A stretch of 64,000 bases of DNA. Source: Borborobacter arsenicus (GTDB lineage Bacteria > Pseudomonadota > Alphaproteobacteria > Rhizobiales > Rhizobiaceae). The notes below the pieces were generated by a model. That model made no database searches. It was not told the origin of the DNA and saw only the letters and a program-made list of their open reading frames with translations. This document shows positions 18,310 through 27,582 of the stretch, piece after piece. The position numbers and the translations under genes are program-made. Numbering within the stretch: position 1 is the first letter of the stretch; every line of letters starts with the position of its first letter. The DNA lies in assembly GCF_003934165.1 (NCBI RefSeq), contig NZ_RKST01000008.1:124001-188000 (forward strand), written 5' to 3'.

Positions 18310-19089
18310 ATGGATCTCGGCATCCGCGGCAAGACCGCGATCGTCTGCGCCTCGAGTCGCGGATTGGGCCGCGGCTGCGCCCTGGCGCTGGCCGAAGCCG
18401 GCTGCGACCTGGTGATGAACGCCCGCAACGCGGATATTCTTGCTGCGACCGCGCAGGAAATCCGCGCGCGCTTCGGCGTCAAGGTTGTCGAACTGGCAGG
18501 CGACGTTGCCGATCCGGCCGTTCAGCAGTCCCTGCTAGCGGCAGCCCCGACACCCGACATTCTGGTCAACAACAATGGCGGTCCGCCCCGGCGCGACTTT
18601 GGCGAGCTCGACCGGCAGAAAATGCTCGACGGTGTCACCAACAATCTGATTGCTCCTGTCGAACTGGTCCAGGCAGTGATCGGCGGCATGGCCGAACGCG
18701 GCTTCGGCCGCATCGTCAACATCACGTCGCTATCGGTCTATGTGCCGATACCGGGGCTGGATTTGTCGTCCGGCGCACGTGCGGGGCTGACTTCGCTGCT
18801 GGCTGGTGTGGCGCGCACCGTCGCCGACCGCAACGTCACCATCAATAATCTGCTGCCAGGCAAGCTTGATACCGACCGGCTGCGCGGTGTGTTCGAGGCT
18901 GGCGAGGAAGAAACAGAGGACGCCGCGCGTGAGCGGAAGGCACGGTTAAGCGCGGGAATTCCGGCCAAGCGCCTCGGGACACCGGAAGAATTCGGCCAGA
19001 TATGCGCGTTTTTATGTTCGGTGCATGCAGGCTATCTTACCGGCCAGAACATTCCGGTCGATGGCGGGCTCTATGTCAGCGCTTTCTGA
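18310..19089 (+). CDS. Atypical short-chain dehydrogenase/reductase lacking the catalytic Tyr and Lys
   Basis: A 259-residue Rossmann-fold protein. It has the SDR layout: an N-terminal nucleotide motif read as ASSRGLGRG (residues 14-22, instead of TGxxxGxG), NNNGG at 88-91 for NNAG, a conserved Asn near 112, and Ser140. The residue 13 after Ser140, where the catalytic Tyr belongs, is Ser153, and the usual Lys four further on is Arg157 (SSGARAG). A related SDR subgroup is known to deviate at these positions. It may be a non-canonical reductase or a non-catalytic binder. The start ATG at 18310 follows GGAGACGG. It lies 103 bp after the epimerase gene on the same strand. Confidence 0.85.
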   Translation: MDLGIRGKTAIVCASSRGLGRGCALALAEAGCDLVMNARNADILAATAQEIRARFGVKVVELAGDVADPAVQQSLLAAAPTPDILVNNNGGPPRRDFGELDRQKMLDGVTNNLIAPVELVQAVIGGMAERGFGRIVNITSLSVYVPIPGLDLSSGARAGLTSLLAGVARTVADRNVTINNLLPGKLDTDRLRGVFEAGEEETEDAARERKARLSAGIPAKRLGTPEEFGQICAFLCSVHAGYLTGQNIPVDGGLYVSAF

Positions 19090-19123
19090 GCAAGGGCTAA
19101 TCCGTATTGTGAGCCAGACGGAA

Positions 19124-19155
19124 TAAGATACTGAAATCTCGTTTATTTTATCTTA
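19124..19155. promoter_or_regulatory. Dyad-symmetric AT-rich element upstream of maeB
   Basis: TAAGATA (19124-19130) and TATCTTA (19149-19155) form a 7-bp dyad with 18 bases between, in the AT-rich gap between the SDR gene and maeB. It could be an operator or a weak terminator stem. No further support. Confidence 0.25.
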
Positions 19156-19223
19156 CAATTTCCGACGGGCACAGTCATTGGAAGGGCCCGGTAAAGCAGT
19201 GATGATTGGTGGGGAGCGGCCGC

Positions 19224-21551
19224 ATGGAAACGGAAATGAACGATCAGGCACGCGCCGATCTCAACGAATCTGCCCTTTTCTTCCACAAGCACCCGATACC
19301 GGGCAAGCTTGAGATCCAGGCAACGAAGCCGCTCGGAAACCAGCGGGACCTTGCGCTTGCCTATTCCCCCGGTGTGGCGGCGCCCTGCCTGGCGATCCGC
19401 GACGACGCGGCCACCGCTGCCGATTACACTGCGCGCGCCAATCTCGTCGGCGTGATCTCCAACGGCACGGCCGTGCTCGGCCTGGGCAATATCGGGCCGC
19501 TTGCCTCCAAGCCGGTGATGGAGGGCAAAGCCGTCCTGTTCAAGAAATTCGCCGGCATCGACGTGTTCGATATCGAGATCGATGCGCTGGAAGTCGACCG
19601 CATGGTCGAAACGATCTCGGCCCTGGAGCCGACCTTCGGCGGCATCAATCTCGAGGACATCAAGGCGCCGGAGTGTTTCGATGTTGAGGAACGCCTGAAG
19701 GCGCGAATGAAAATCCCCGTCTTTCACGACGACCAACATGGCACGGCCATCATCGTGGCGGCGGCAGTTCTGAACGGACTCGAACTCGCCGGCAAGGCGA
19801 TCGAAGACATCAAGATCGTCACTTCCGGCGCTGGCGCGGCGGCGCTTGCCTGCCTCAACCTGCTGGTTTCTCTCGGCGCCAAGCGCGAAAACATCTGGGT
19901 CACCGATCGGTTCGGCGTTGCCTATAAGGGCCGCGTTGACGAGATGGATCGCTGGAAGGACCCCTATGTGAAGGATACCGAGGCGCGCACGCTGGAAGAT
20001 GTCATCGGTGGCGCCGACGTGTTTCTGGGCCTCTCGGCCGCCGGCGTTCTGAAGCCGGAACTGCTGCGGCATATGGCCGAAAAACCGCTGATCCTTGCGC
20101 TGGCGAACCCGACCCCCGAAATCATGCCGGAAGTGGCGCGCGCCGCCCGCGCCGACGCCATGATCTGCACCGGGCGCTCGGACTATCCAAATCAGGTCAA
20201 CAATGTCCTGTGCTTCCCGTATATTTTCAGGGGCGCGCTGGATTGCGGCGCAAGCGCCATCAATGAAGACATGAAACTTGCCGCCGTGCGCGCCATTGCC
20301 GCTTTGGCAAGAGAAGAACCCTCCGATGTCGCCGCCCGTGCCTATTCAGGTGAAACGCCGACCTTCGGCCCCGAATTCCTGATCCCCTCGCCCTTTGATC
20401 CACGCCTGATCCTCAGGATCGCGCCGGCGGTTGCCAAGGCGGCGTGCGAGAGCGGGGTGGCCACCAGGCCGATCACCGATTTCCCGGCCTATATCGATCG
20501 CCTGAACCGTTTCGTCTTCCGCTCGGGCCTCGTCATGAAGCCGGTGTTTTCGAGCGCCAAGACCTCCACCGCCAAACGCGTGATCTATGCCGATGGCGAA
20601 GACGAGCGTGTGCTGCGCGCCGCGCAGGTCGTTCTGGAGGAAGGCATCGCCCAACCGATCTTGGTCGGGCGGCCCAATGTGGTCGATGTCCGGTTGCGGC
20701 GTTACGGCTTGCGTATCCGGCCCGGCGCCGACTTCGAACTGATCAATCCGGAGGACGACCCGCGTTATCGCGACTATGTCGATTTGTTGATCGAACTGGG
20801 CGGCCGCCGCGGCGTGACGCAGGAAGCCGCACGCACCATGGTTCGCACCAACAATACGGTGATTGCCGCACTTGCCCTCAAACGTGCCGAAGCAGACGCC
20901 ATGATCTGCGGTCTGGAAGGCCGTTTCGAGCGCCATTTGCGCAATGTAAGGCTGATCATCGGCGCGCGTACCGGTGTCAAGGATCACGATCTGTCGACGC
21001 TGTCGATGCTCATTTCGACCCGCGGCGTGCTGTTTTTCACCGATACCTATGTCTCGGTCGATCCAACGGCGGAGGAAATTGCGGAGATGACCGTGCTTGC
21101 CGCCGAAGAGATCAAGCGTTTCGGCATGGAGCCCAAGGCAGCGCTGGTCTCGCATTCGAATTTTGGCTCGCATGACTCGCCAAGTACGCTCAAGATGCGC
21201 GAAGCTGCGCAAATCCTGAAGAAAATCGCGCCCGATCTCGAATGCGACGGCGAAATGCATGCCGATTCCGCCCTGTCGGAGCAGCTGCGCCAGCGTGCGT
21301 TCCCGCACTCCACGTTGAAGGGCGAGGCCAATCTGCTGGTGTTCCCCAATCTCGATTCGGCAAACATCACCCTGACTGCTGTCAAGCAGATAACGGACGC
21401 GCTGCATGTCGGCCCGATCCTGCTTGGAGCCGCCAGGCCGGCGCATATCCTTACACCCTCCGTGACCTCGCGTGGTGTCGTCAACATGACCGCGCTGGCG
21501 GTGGCAGAAGCGGCACAGAAGGCACAGATGTTGGCGGCAAAGGCTGGCTGA
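19224..21551 (+). CDS. maeB: NADP-dependent malic enzyme with C-terminal phosphotransacetylase-like domain
   Basis: A 775-residue enzyme for oxidative decarboxylation of malate to pyruvate. Residues 1-430 carry the malic domain ([40 protein letters not shown]) and the NAD(P)-binding fold ([14 protein letters not shown]). Residues 440-775 resemble phosphate acetyltransferase, which in this family serves regulation and oligomerisation, not catalysis. This two-domain form is the typical alphaproteobacterial Tme/MaeB. The ATG at 19224 is preceded by GGGGAG. A second ATG at 19236 and an upstream TTG at 19206 are less likely starts. NADP preference is inferred from family form and is not proven here. 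Confidence 0.93.
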   Translation: METEMNDQARADLNESALFFHKHPIPGKLEIQATKPLGNQRDLALAYSPGVAAPCLAIRDDAATAADYTARANLVGVISNGTAVLGLGNIGPLASKPVMEGKAVLFKKFAGIDVFDIEIDALEVDRMVETISALEPTFGGINLEDIKAPECFDVEERLKARMKIPVFHDDQHGTAIIVAAAVLNGLELAGKAIEDIKIVTSGAGAAALACLNLLVSLGAKRENIWVTDRFGVAYKGRVDEMDRWKDPYVKDTEARTLEDVIGGADVFLGLSAAGVLKPELLRHMAEKPLILALANPTPEIMPEVARAARADAMICTGRSDYPNQVNNVLCFPYIFRGALDCGASAINEDMKLAAVRAIAALAREEPSDVAARAYSGETPTFGPEFLIPSPFDPRLILRIAPAVAKAACESGVATRPITDFPAYIDRLNRFVFRSGLVMKPVFSSAKTSTAKRVIYADGEDERVLRAAQVVLEEGIAQPILVGRPNVVDVRLRRYGLRIRPGADFELINPEDDPRYRDYVDLLIELGGRRGVTQEAARTMVRTNNTVIAALALKRAEADAMICGLEGRFERHLRNVRLIIGARTGVKDHDLSTLSMLISTRGVLFFTDTYVSVDPTAEEIAEMTVLAAEEIKRFGMEPKAALVSHSNFGSHDSPSTLKMREAAQILKKIAPDLECDGEMHADSALSEQLRQRAFPHSTLKGEANLLVFPNLDSANITLTAVKQITDALHVGPILLGAARPAHILTPSVTSRGVVNMTALAVAEAAQKAQMLAAKAG

Positions 21552-21624
21552 GTGCGGAGAATAAACGCTTAACCGACACAGGACATAGTAACGGATAAAG
21601 CCATGACCGGTAGCAAGGGCTGAA

Positions 21625-22425
21625 ATGGCCGGTTGGAAAGGATTGGTTGCACCGCTCGCAGTCTGGATCGGGTTCGCCATCCAGGCGCCAGTGGTCCATG
21701 CCGCCTCCGACCTGTGCAGCCAGCTTGAGGCGCAACTGGCAACCGGGCAGCTTGTCGGTGGCTCGGCTCATGTCGGCGTATATGACACCGCAATTGCGGA
21801 GCAGCGCGAGCAGCTGCTGCTCGCCCGCGACAGGACAGCGGAGGCCGGCTGCGGATTTTCGATGGTCGGCGCCGGTATCCGCTACTGCGCCAAGCTCAAT
21901 GCCCGAATTGAGCACATGGAGCGCAATCTCGATAAATTGCTGCGCCAGCGTGACAGATCGTCGGCCAGAAGCGGTGCCAGAAGCGCTGACGACCGGTTAC
22001 TGGCGCTGCTTGCGGCGAATGGCTGCGACACCGGCCAGGCGAACGACAGCGGCAATGCCGAACTGGTCGAGGAGATTTTCGGCCCATCGATTGAAAACGA
22101 TGCGGTTGCTGCTCCAGAAAAAGATCAAAGCGCCGGAATATCCGGTGACGCGCCGATACGCTCTGGTGCCGGAAGTTTCGAAATCATCAGGGAGCAGCCG
22201 CCGCAGGCGGACCGGGATATGACGTCGCCCCGCCCATCGCCCTCCATCATCGCGCCGGACACGGCAACGCCGCCCAAGCCCGCGGCACAACAGCAGCGCC
22301 CCGAGGATGCGATCCCGCATCAGCCGGACCCGGATAGAAAAGTCAGGGTCGTCGGGCCAACGTTCCTTCCCGACCCAGGAGCGGCAATAGATCTGCAAGC
22401 TCCGGCCCCGAGGCAAGTCCGGTAA
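21625..22425 (+). CDS. Hypothetical exported protein, coiled-coil and proline-rich
   Basis: Not recognised. A 266-residue protein with a clear signal peptide (hydrophobic to about residue 25, cleavage likely after VVHA). The mature N-terminal half is helical with cysteines near residues 31, 75, 87 and 127, and an [18 protein letters not shown] segment that looks like a short coiled coil. The C-terminal 90 residues are proline- and glutamine-rich and probably disordered. AAGGG precedes the ATG. It is 73 bp after maeB on the same strand. Its last 83 bp overlap the 3' end of convergent gltX, unusual for this tidy region. Periplasmic location is likely. Confidence 0.75.
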   Translation: MAGWKGLVAPLAVWIGFAIQAPVVHAASDLCSQLEAQLATGQLVGGSAHVGVYDTAIAEQREQLLLARDRTAEAGCGFSMVGAGIRYCAKLNARIEHMERNLDKLLRQRDRSSARSGARSADDRLLALLAANGCDTGQANDSGNAELVEEIFGPSIENDAVAAPEKDQSAGISGDAPIRSGAGSFEIIREQPPQADRDMTSPRPSPSIIAPDTATPPKPAAQQQRPEDAIPHQPDPDRKVRVVGPTFLPDPGAAIDLQAPAPRQVR

Positions 22426-23716
22426 GCGACAGACGCAGCGGCATGAAAAGCGCCTTGCCCTTGCGGCCGGTCGCGTCCTTCACGGCGTTCGTCCATGTCT
22501 TCCAGGTTGTGCCATCCCACGGTTCCGGCGGCAGCAGATCGAACGCCTCGCTGACGAAACTACGGTCGTTTTCGGGCAGATCGACGCTCTCCTGTGGTCC
22601 CTGAGTGACGACGCGCCACCAATTGGCAGCCTCAGGCAGCTTTTCGATATTGCCTCGCACCGCCAGCCAGAACGGCTCGGCACGCTCACCGGAAACACCC
22701 AGCGCCGACAGCCTGTCCTGCGCCTCGGCAAACGGCATGTTGTGAAGCAGCGACCGATTGAGTACGACGAGATCGGCCGGATCGAATTTCGAGGCGGATT
22801 TCGAGGTCGCGGTCGGTTCGAAAAGTGCTGCAAGCTCCGACATCTTCGGTACGGCCACGACATTCTCGGACGTTCCGATGAGCACGGCCAGGCAGGCTAC
22901 CGCCATCGGTTCCAGGCCGCTTTCACGCAACCCGCCGATCGACAAGGCACCGGTTCGCTTGGAAAGTCCCTCCCCGCTGCTGGTGGTCAGGAGGTTGTGA
23001 TGACCGAAAGCCGGCGCCTCGGCACCGAGCGCCTGAAACAGTGCGATTTGCACACCAGTATTGGTGACATGATCGTCGCCACGGATGATGTGGGTGACGC
23101 CCATGTCGATGTCATCTACGACAGACGGCAGCGTATAAAGATAGGTGCCGTCCTCGCGCACCAGCACCGGATCGGACAGCGACGCGAGATCGACGGTTTC
23201 CTCACCGCGCACGACATCGGTCCACCGGATTTCCGTGCGCTCGGTTTCGAAGGGATTCTCGCGGAAATTGGGCAGCAGGAAACGCCAATGCGGCTTACGA
23301 CCCTGTGCTTCCAGCGCCTCGCGCTCCTCGCCTGTCAGCTTCAGCGCTTCGCGCCCGTAAACCGGCGGGAGCTTCCGCGACAGACGAACCTTGCGGCGCA
23401 ATTCGAGCTCTTCCGGCGTCTCATAGCAGGCATAGAGCAGGCCGGCGGCCTTCAGCTTTTCTACCGCGGCGTCATAAACGCCGAAACGTCTTGATTGATA
23501 ATCTGTCGCATCGGGAAAAATGCCGAGCCAATGCAGATCATAGAGGATTGCATCGGCGTATTCCTGCTTGGAGCGCAAGACGTCCGTATCGTCGAAGCGC
23601 TGGATAAAGCGTCCGTTGTTCTTCATGGCGAAAAGCCAGTTGAACAGCGCGGTTCGCGCGTTGCCGATATGGATATGGCCCGTCGGAGACGGGGCGAAAC
23701 GGACGGTTACGGTCAT
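22343..23716 (-). CDS. gltX: Glutamyl-tRNA synthetase (short form)
   Basis: Charges tRNA with glutamate. A 457-residue class I synthetase with the HIGH-type motif [20 protein letters not shown] at the N-terminus and the KMSKS-type motif [12 protein letters not shown] near residue 245. Alphaproteobacteria usually carry two gltX genes, and one often serves tRNA-Gln mischarging for the GatCAB pathway. The sequence alone does not show which this is. ATG start at 23716. Its 3' end overlaps the convergent hypothetical gene by 83 bp. Confidence 0.93.
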   Translation of the reverse strand: MTVTVRFAPSPTGHIHIGNARTALFNWLFAMKNNGRFIQRFDDTDVLRSKQEYADAILYDLHWLGIFPDATDYQSRRFGVYDAAVEKLKAAGLLYACYETPEELELRRKVRLSRKLPPVYGREALKLTGEEREALEAQGRKPHWRFLLPNFRENPFETERTEIRWTDVVRGEETVDLASLSDPVLVREDGTYLYTLPSVVDDIDMGVTHIIRGDDHVTNTGVQIALFQALGAEAPAFGHHNLLTTSSGEGLSKRTGALSIGGLRESGLEPMAVACLAVLIGTSENVVAVPKMSELAALFEPTATSKSASKFDPADLVVLNRSLLHNMPFAEAQDRLSALGVSGERAEPFWLAVRGNIEKLPEAANWWRVVTQGPQESVDLPENDRSFVSEAFDLLPPEPWDGTTWKTWTNAVKDATGRKGKALFMPLRLSLTGLASGPELADLLPLLGREGTLARRP

Positions 23717-23780
23717 CTTTGCGGGTTAGCGGATGGATATGGCCTTGGCAAGGCCGGATGAGCCGCCGGACGGGCGGGAA

Positions 23781-25463
23781 TCAGGTGCGATCCCGAAACC
23801 GATTGGTGATCGGGTAGCGGCGGTCGCGTCCGAAGTTCTTTTTCGTGATTTTCACGCCCGGTGCGGCCTGCCGGCGCTTGTATTCGGCGATGTAGAGGAG
23901 ATGCTCGATCCTGTGCACGGTTTCGCGGTCATGGCCCCGCGCAACGATGTCATCGACACTCATCTCGTTTTCGACCAGACACTCCAGAATATCGTCGAGC
24001 ATCGGATAAGGCGGCAGCGAGTCCTGATCGGTCTGGTCCGGCCGCAATTCGGCCGATGGCGCCTTGTCGATGACGTGTTGCGGAATGACTTCGCCCGACG
24101 GGCCTAAAGCCCCCGGCGGCACATGCGTATTGCGCCAGCGCGACAATGCGTAGACCTGCATCTTGTACAGGTCCTTGATCGGGTTGAAGCCGCCATTCAT
24201 GTCGCCATAAAGCGTGGCATAGCCGACCGACATTTCGGACTTGTTGCCAGTGGTCACCACCATGGAGCCGAACTTGTTGGAAATGGCCATCAGGATCGTA
24301 CCGCGGGCGCGAGACTGCAAATTCTCCTCGGTAATTCCCTCACTCATTCCCTCGAAAAGCTGCGTCAGCGCGTGGCTGAAGCCCTCGACAGGCTCAAAGA
24401 TCGGAACAATGTCATAGCGGCAGCCAAGCGCCCTGGCGCAGTCCTCGGCATCCTTGAGCGAGTCCTTCGTCGTGTAGCGGTAGGGCATCATGACGGCATG
24501 AAGCCGGTCTTCGCCAAGCGCATCGACCGCCAACGCTGCACAGATTGCGGAATCGATGCCGCCTGACAGGCCGATCACCACATTCTTGAAACCGTTCTTG
24601 TTCACATAGTCGCGCAAGCCAAGCATGCAGGCGCGGTAGTCGGCTTCTTCCTTCTCCGGGATTTTCGACATCGGCCCATCCGCGCAGACCCATCCTTCGC
24701 GCTCGCGCTTCCATGTCGTGACTACTACGGCCTCCTCGAATTGGCTCATCTGGAAGGCGAGCGTCTTTCGTGCGGAAATGGCAAAGGAGGCACCGTCGAA
24801 GACAAGTTCGTCCTGGCCGCCGAGTTGGTTTGCGTAGAGGATCGGCAGACCCGTTTCGATCACCTGCCGGATGACGACCTGCTGGCGCACGTCGATTTTG
24901 CCGCGATAATAGGGCGAGCCATTAGGCACCAGCAGGATTTCCGCGCCGGACTCGGCCAAGGTCTCGCAGACGCCAAGGTCGCCCCAGAGATCCTCGCAGA
25001 TCGGAATTCCGATCCGCACGCCGCGAAAATTCACCGGTCCGGGCATTTCAGGGCCGGGCTGGAACACGCGTTTCTCGTCGAACTCGCCATAATTCGGCAG
25101 GTCGAGCTTGTAGCGTTCGGCGATGATCTTGCCGCCATCGGCAACGACCACCGAATTATGCGTGCCGCTCTCGCGCTTGAGCGGCGTGCCAATGATGACA
25201 CCGGGACCGCCGTCCCCTGTCTCCCCGGCAAGATCCTCCACTGCCCGTTCGCAGGCAGTCAGGAAGGCCGGTTTCAGGATCAGGTCCTCGGGCGGGTATC
25301 CGGCGATGAACAGTTCGGTGAAAAGTATCAGGTCAGCGCCGTGGCGGGCCGCTTCGGCACGCGCCTCGCGTGCCTTGGCGAGGTTGCCGGCAATGTCGCC
25401 GACGACCGGATTAAGCTGAGCGACAGCGATGCGAAGAACGTCTGGCACGTGATTTTTCGTCAT
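23781..25463 (-). CDS. nadE: Glutamine-dependent NAD+ synthetase
   Basis: Last step of NAD synthesis: deamido-NAD+ to NAD+ with ammonia from glutamine. The 560-residue protein has an N-terminal nitrilase-like glutaminase domain (Glu in LFTELFIAGYPPEDL, Lys in YKLDLPNYGEFDEKR, Cys in IPICEDLWG) and a C-terminal synthetase domain with the PP-loop GLSGGIDSA near residue 300. This fused architecture is the glutamine-using form. It is upstream of gltX on the same strand with a 64-bp gap. Confidence 0.96.
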   Translation of the reverse strand: MTKNHVPDVLRIAVAQLNPVVGDIAGNLAKAREARAEAARHGADLILFTELFIAGYPPEDLILKPAFLTACERAVEDLAGETGDGGPGVIIGTPLKRESGTHNSVVVADGGKIIAERYKLDLPNYGEFDEKRVFQPGPEMPGPVNFRGVRIGIPICEDLWGDLGVCETLAESGAEILLVPNGSPYYRGKIDVRQQVVIRQVIETGLPILYANQLGGQDELVFDGASFAISARKTLAFQMSQFEEAVVVTTWKREREGWVCADGPMSKIPEKEEADYRACMLGLRDYVNKNGFKNVVIGLSGGIDSAICAALAVDALGEDRLHAVMMPYRYTTKDSLKDAEDCARALGCRYDIVPIFEPVEGFSHALTQLFEGMSEGITEENLQSRARGTILMAISNKFGSMVVTTGNKSEMSVGYATLYGDMNGGFNPIKDLYKMQVYALSRWRNTHVPPGALGPSGEVIPQHVIDKAPSAELRPDQTDQDSLPPYPMLDDILECLVENEMSVDDIVARGHDRETVHRIEHLLYIAEYKRRQAAPGVKITKKNFGRDRRYPITNRFRDRT

Positions 25464-25525
25464 GACAGCGGTTTAGCGTGACGAAGCGTGAGCGGCAATG
25501 GCGACGCTTCACGCACAAGGCGCCA

Positions 25526-25885
25526 TCACAGCGGGGTGCCTGCCAGCCTTTCGACAATGGCGAGGCCCCAGACCCCTGCGGCAATCACGATGGAGATCAG
25601 CACGGCCAGCGAGCCGCAGTCCTTGGCAAGCTGTATATCGATGTTGAATTCACGGCTGACAGCGTCGCAGGCCGCCTCGATCCCGGTATTCAGGACCTCG
25701 ACCAGGATCAGAAGCAGGATGGCGCCAAGAAGCAGTGCGAAGCCACGCCATGTCGTGGCGATCAGCCACGCGGCCGGAATGGCAAGCGCCAGCAGGATCA
25801 CTTCCTGCTGGAACGCGGTTTCATGACGGATAAGCCGGCTGAAGGCCCGCACCGAATTGCGAAAGGCTTTGATCAGACGTTCCAT
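25526..25885 (-). CDS. dgkA: Diacylglycerol kinase
   Basis: A small integral-membrane kinase (119 residues, normal length) that phosphorylates diacylglycerol to phosphatidate. There are three hydrophobic helices. The family signature reads EVLNTGIEAACDAVS followed by AKDCGSLAVLIS, which carries the catalytic Glu/Asp region. Rhizobia generate diacylglycerol from cyclic glucan and betaine-lipid metabolism, which fits a recycling role (inference). It is 62 bp upstream of nadE on the same strand. Confidence 0.95.
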   Translation of the reverse strand: MERLIKAFRNSVRAFSRLIRHETAFQQEVILLALAIPAAWLIATTWRGFALLLGAILLLILVEVLNTGIEAACDAVSREFNIDIQLAKDCGSLAVLISIVIAAGVWGLAIVERLAGTPL

Positions 25886-25939
25886 CGCGCATGGTCCCCT
25901 GCCGATTCACCGGAAAGGGGATCATTAGAGTATCCATTC

Positions 25940-26737
25940 CTACTGGAACAGATAGGAATCATTGGCGAAAAAGCCGTGATCCTTCGAATCGTGGACTCGC
26001 TTGGCAAGCGGCGATGCGCCCGCCGCCCCATAAGCGAAGAAAATCGGCATCAAATGTTCGTCACTCGGATGGTTTTCGTCGGGAAACGGTGCCAATTTCT
26101 TCCAATTCAGGAGCAATTTCGTGTCATTTTCTGCGAATTTCTCGGCAAACCACTCGGTAAATGCGCTTACCTGGCCAGAAAGCGCGGGGTCCGGCCGGGT
26201 GCCCTGGCGCATGATCGAAAAATAAGCGCGCAGATTATGGGTGATATGCCCGGAGCCGATCAGAAGCACACCCTCGTCGCGCAATCCGCTCAGTGCCTGT
26301 CCAAGTGAGTAGTGCCAGGCGGCATCGCGGCTTGGGTCGATAGAGACCTGTACGATCGGGATGTCGGCTGCAGGAAAGGCCAGCAGCATCGGTGTCCATG
26401 TGCCGTGATCATAGCCGCGCTTTTCAACCCGCTGCGGCTCAAGTCCGGCATCCTGAAGCAGTCCGAACACCTGAGCGGCAAGCGCCGGGTTGCCTTGAGC
26501 TGGATAAACCATCTGATACAATTCCGGCGCGAAGCCACCGAAATCATAGATCATTTCAGGCTTCGGGTCGAATACCACGGCGACGCCATTTGTCTCGAAA
26601 TGAGCCGAGACGATCACGATCGCTTTGGGGCGAGGCATCAGCGAGGAAATGCTCTCGATGTAGTGGCGCGCAGGCGTATCGCTCAGCACGATATTGGGTC
26701 CGCCATGGGAAATGAACAGCGTCGGCATCTGGGTCAT
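25940..26737 (-). CDS. Class III extradiol dioxygenase family protein (YgiD/DODA-like)
   Basis: A 265-residue protein of the LigB-type dioxygenase superfamily, closest in form to YgiD/4,5-DOPA extradiol dioxygenase. Metal-ligand candidates are the His in FISHGGPN near the N-terminus, the His in VSAHFETNG, and the His in GSGHITHNLR near residue 173. GYDHGTWTPM is another family hallmark. The natural substrate is an aromatic catechol-like compound of unknown identity. The ATG at 26737 follows a strong AAGGAGA site and was preferred to the frame opening 11 codons earlier. Confidence 0.88.
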   Translation of the reverse strand: MTQMPTLFISHGGPNIVLSDTPARHYIESISSLMPRPKAIVIVSAHFETNGVAVVFDPKPEMIYDFGGFAPELYQMVYPAQGNPALAAQVFGLLQDAGLEPQRVEKRGYDHGTWTPMLLAFPAADIPIVQVSIDPSRDAAWHYSLGQALSGLRDEGVLLIGSGHITHNLRAYFSIMRQGTRPDPALSGQVSAFTEWFAEKFAENDTKLLLNWKKLAPFPDENHPSDEHLMPIFFAYGAAGASPLAKRVHDSKDHGFFANDSYLFQ

Positions 26738-26841
26738 TGAAATCTCCTTGACCCTGAATATACGCCGCATCGACCCAATGCGGCAGAGCGCTCATCCTCG
26801 ACAAACTGTTCAACGATTGCGAGCAGCGCGGGAAAACTCGT

Positions 26842-27261
26842 TCAGTCGCCTGCTACTTTAATGGCAGGCGTGGACTGAGGAAATTGCGGCAATCCATCAT
26901 CGATTTCGTAGTAGTCGCCCTTGTCGGCCACGAAAATATGACATTCTCCCTTGAGCCCCGAGGGTGTGTCGAACGCGCCGGCCATCACGGAAATTGTATC
27001 GAGTCCATCGAGTTTCCAGAACAATGCCGAACCGCAGACACGGCAAAACCCGCGTCGGGCGACAGCAGAGCTATGATACCAGGTGACATTTTCGACGCCC
27101 TGCACGCTTATATCGCTGTCAGCCACATTGGTTGCGGCATAGAAATGACCGGTCTGCTTCCGGCACTGCGAACAATGACAGTAAATGACGTCACGAACCG
27201 ATCCGGTAACTGTGAAATTGACAGCTCCGCAGCCGCAAGATCCGCTTCGTTGCTTATTCAT
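26842..27261 (-). CDS. GFA (glutathione-dependent formaldehyde-activating/CENP-V) family protein
   Basis: A 139-residue zinc-binding protein. Cysteine pattern: SCGCGAV near residues 8-12, YCHCSQCRKQTG at 28-38, and FCRVCGSALFWK near 75; these are the GFA-fold zinc ligands. Gfa of Paracoccus was proposed to speed glutathione-formaldehyde adduct formation, but most members are uncharacterised. Start ATG at 27261. The gene is divergent from the diguanylate cyclase gene across 320 bp. Confidence 0.9.
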   Translation of the reverse strand: MNKQRSGSCGCGAVNFTVTGSVRDVIYCHCSQCRKQTGHFYAATNVADSDISVQGVENVTWYHSSAVARRGFCRVCGSALFWKLDGLDTISVMAGAFDTPSGLKGECHIFVADKGDYYEIDDGLPQFPQSTPAIKVAGD

Positions 27262-27582
27262 TTTCCACCCTTATGGTTATATATAAATTCCCTTATGTGT
27301 TTTCAGTCAACCATACAAAGAACGGAGCAGACCGTCAGCTTTCCGTTCAATATAAATCTATTCGCCCGATCATAATGCGGATTGGTTTTCAAAAACCCCG
27401 GACATTCGACGCGAATAGTTCTGTAATTGTCGGTTTTTCTGAATTAAGAAAACCTTAGTCCAGTTGCATTTAATGTAATTACCAGATTAAAGCCGAATTG
27501 CGTATGGCATCGTGAGTCCAGGCAAGGATTCGCTGCACGCTGAAGTTTTGGTCGATTAGGATCGACGTGAACCGGAGCAAAG
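27262..27582. other. AT-rich divergent intergenic region (GFA / diguanylate cyclase)
   Basis: About 320 bp without a gene, markedly richer in A/T than its surroundings, especially 27270-27480 (runs such as TTATATATAAATT). It must hold the promoters of both flanking genes. No clean consensus promoter was picked. A short perfect stem-loop lies at its right end, before the cyclase ribosome site. Confidence 0.6.
27551..27566 (+). promoter_or_regulatory. Stem-loop just upstream of the diguanylate cyclase ribosome site
   Basis: GTCGAT (27551-27556) and ATCGAC (27561-27566) form a perfect 6-bp stem with a TAGG loop. The CGGAG ribosome site follows within 10 bp and the ATG is at 27583. It could influence translation. 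Confidence 0.3.
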
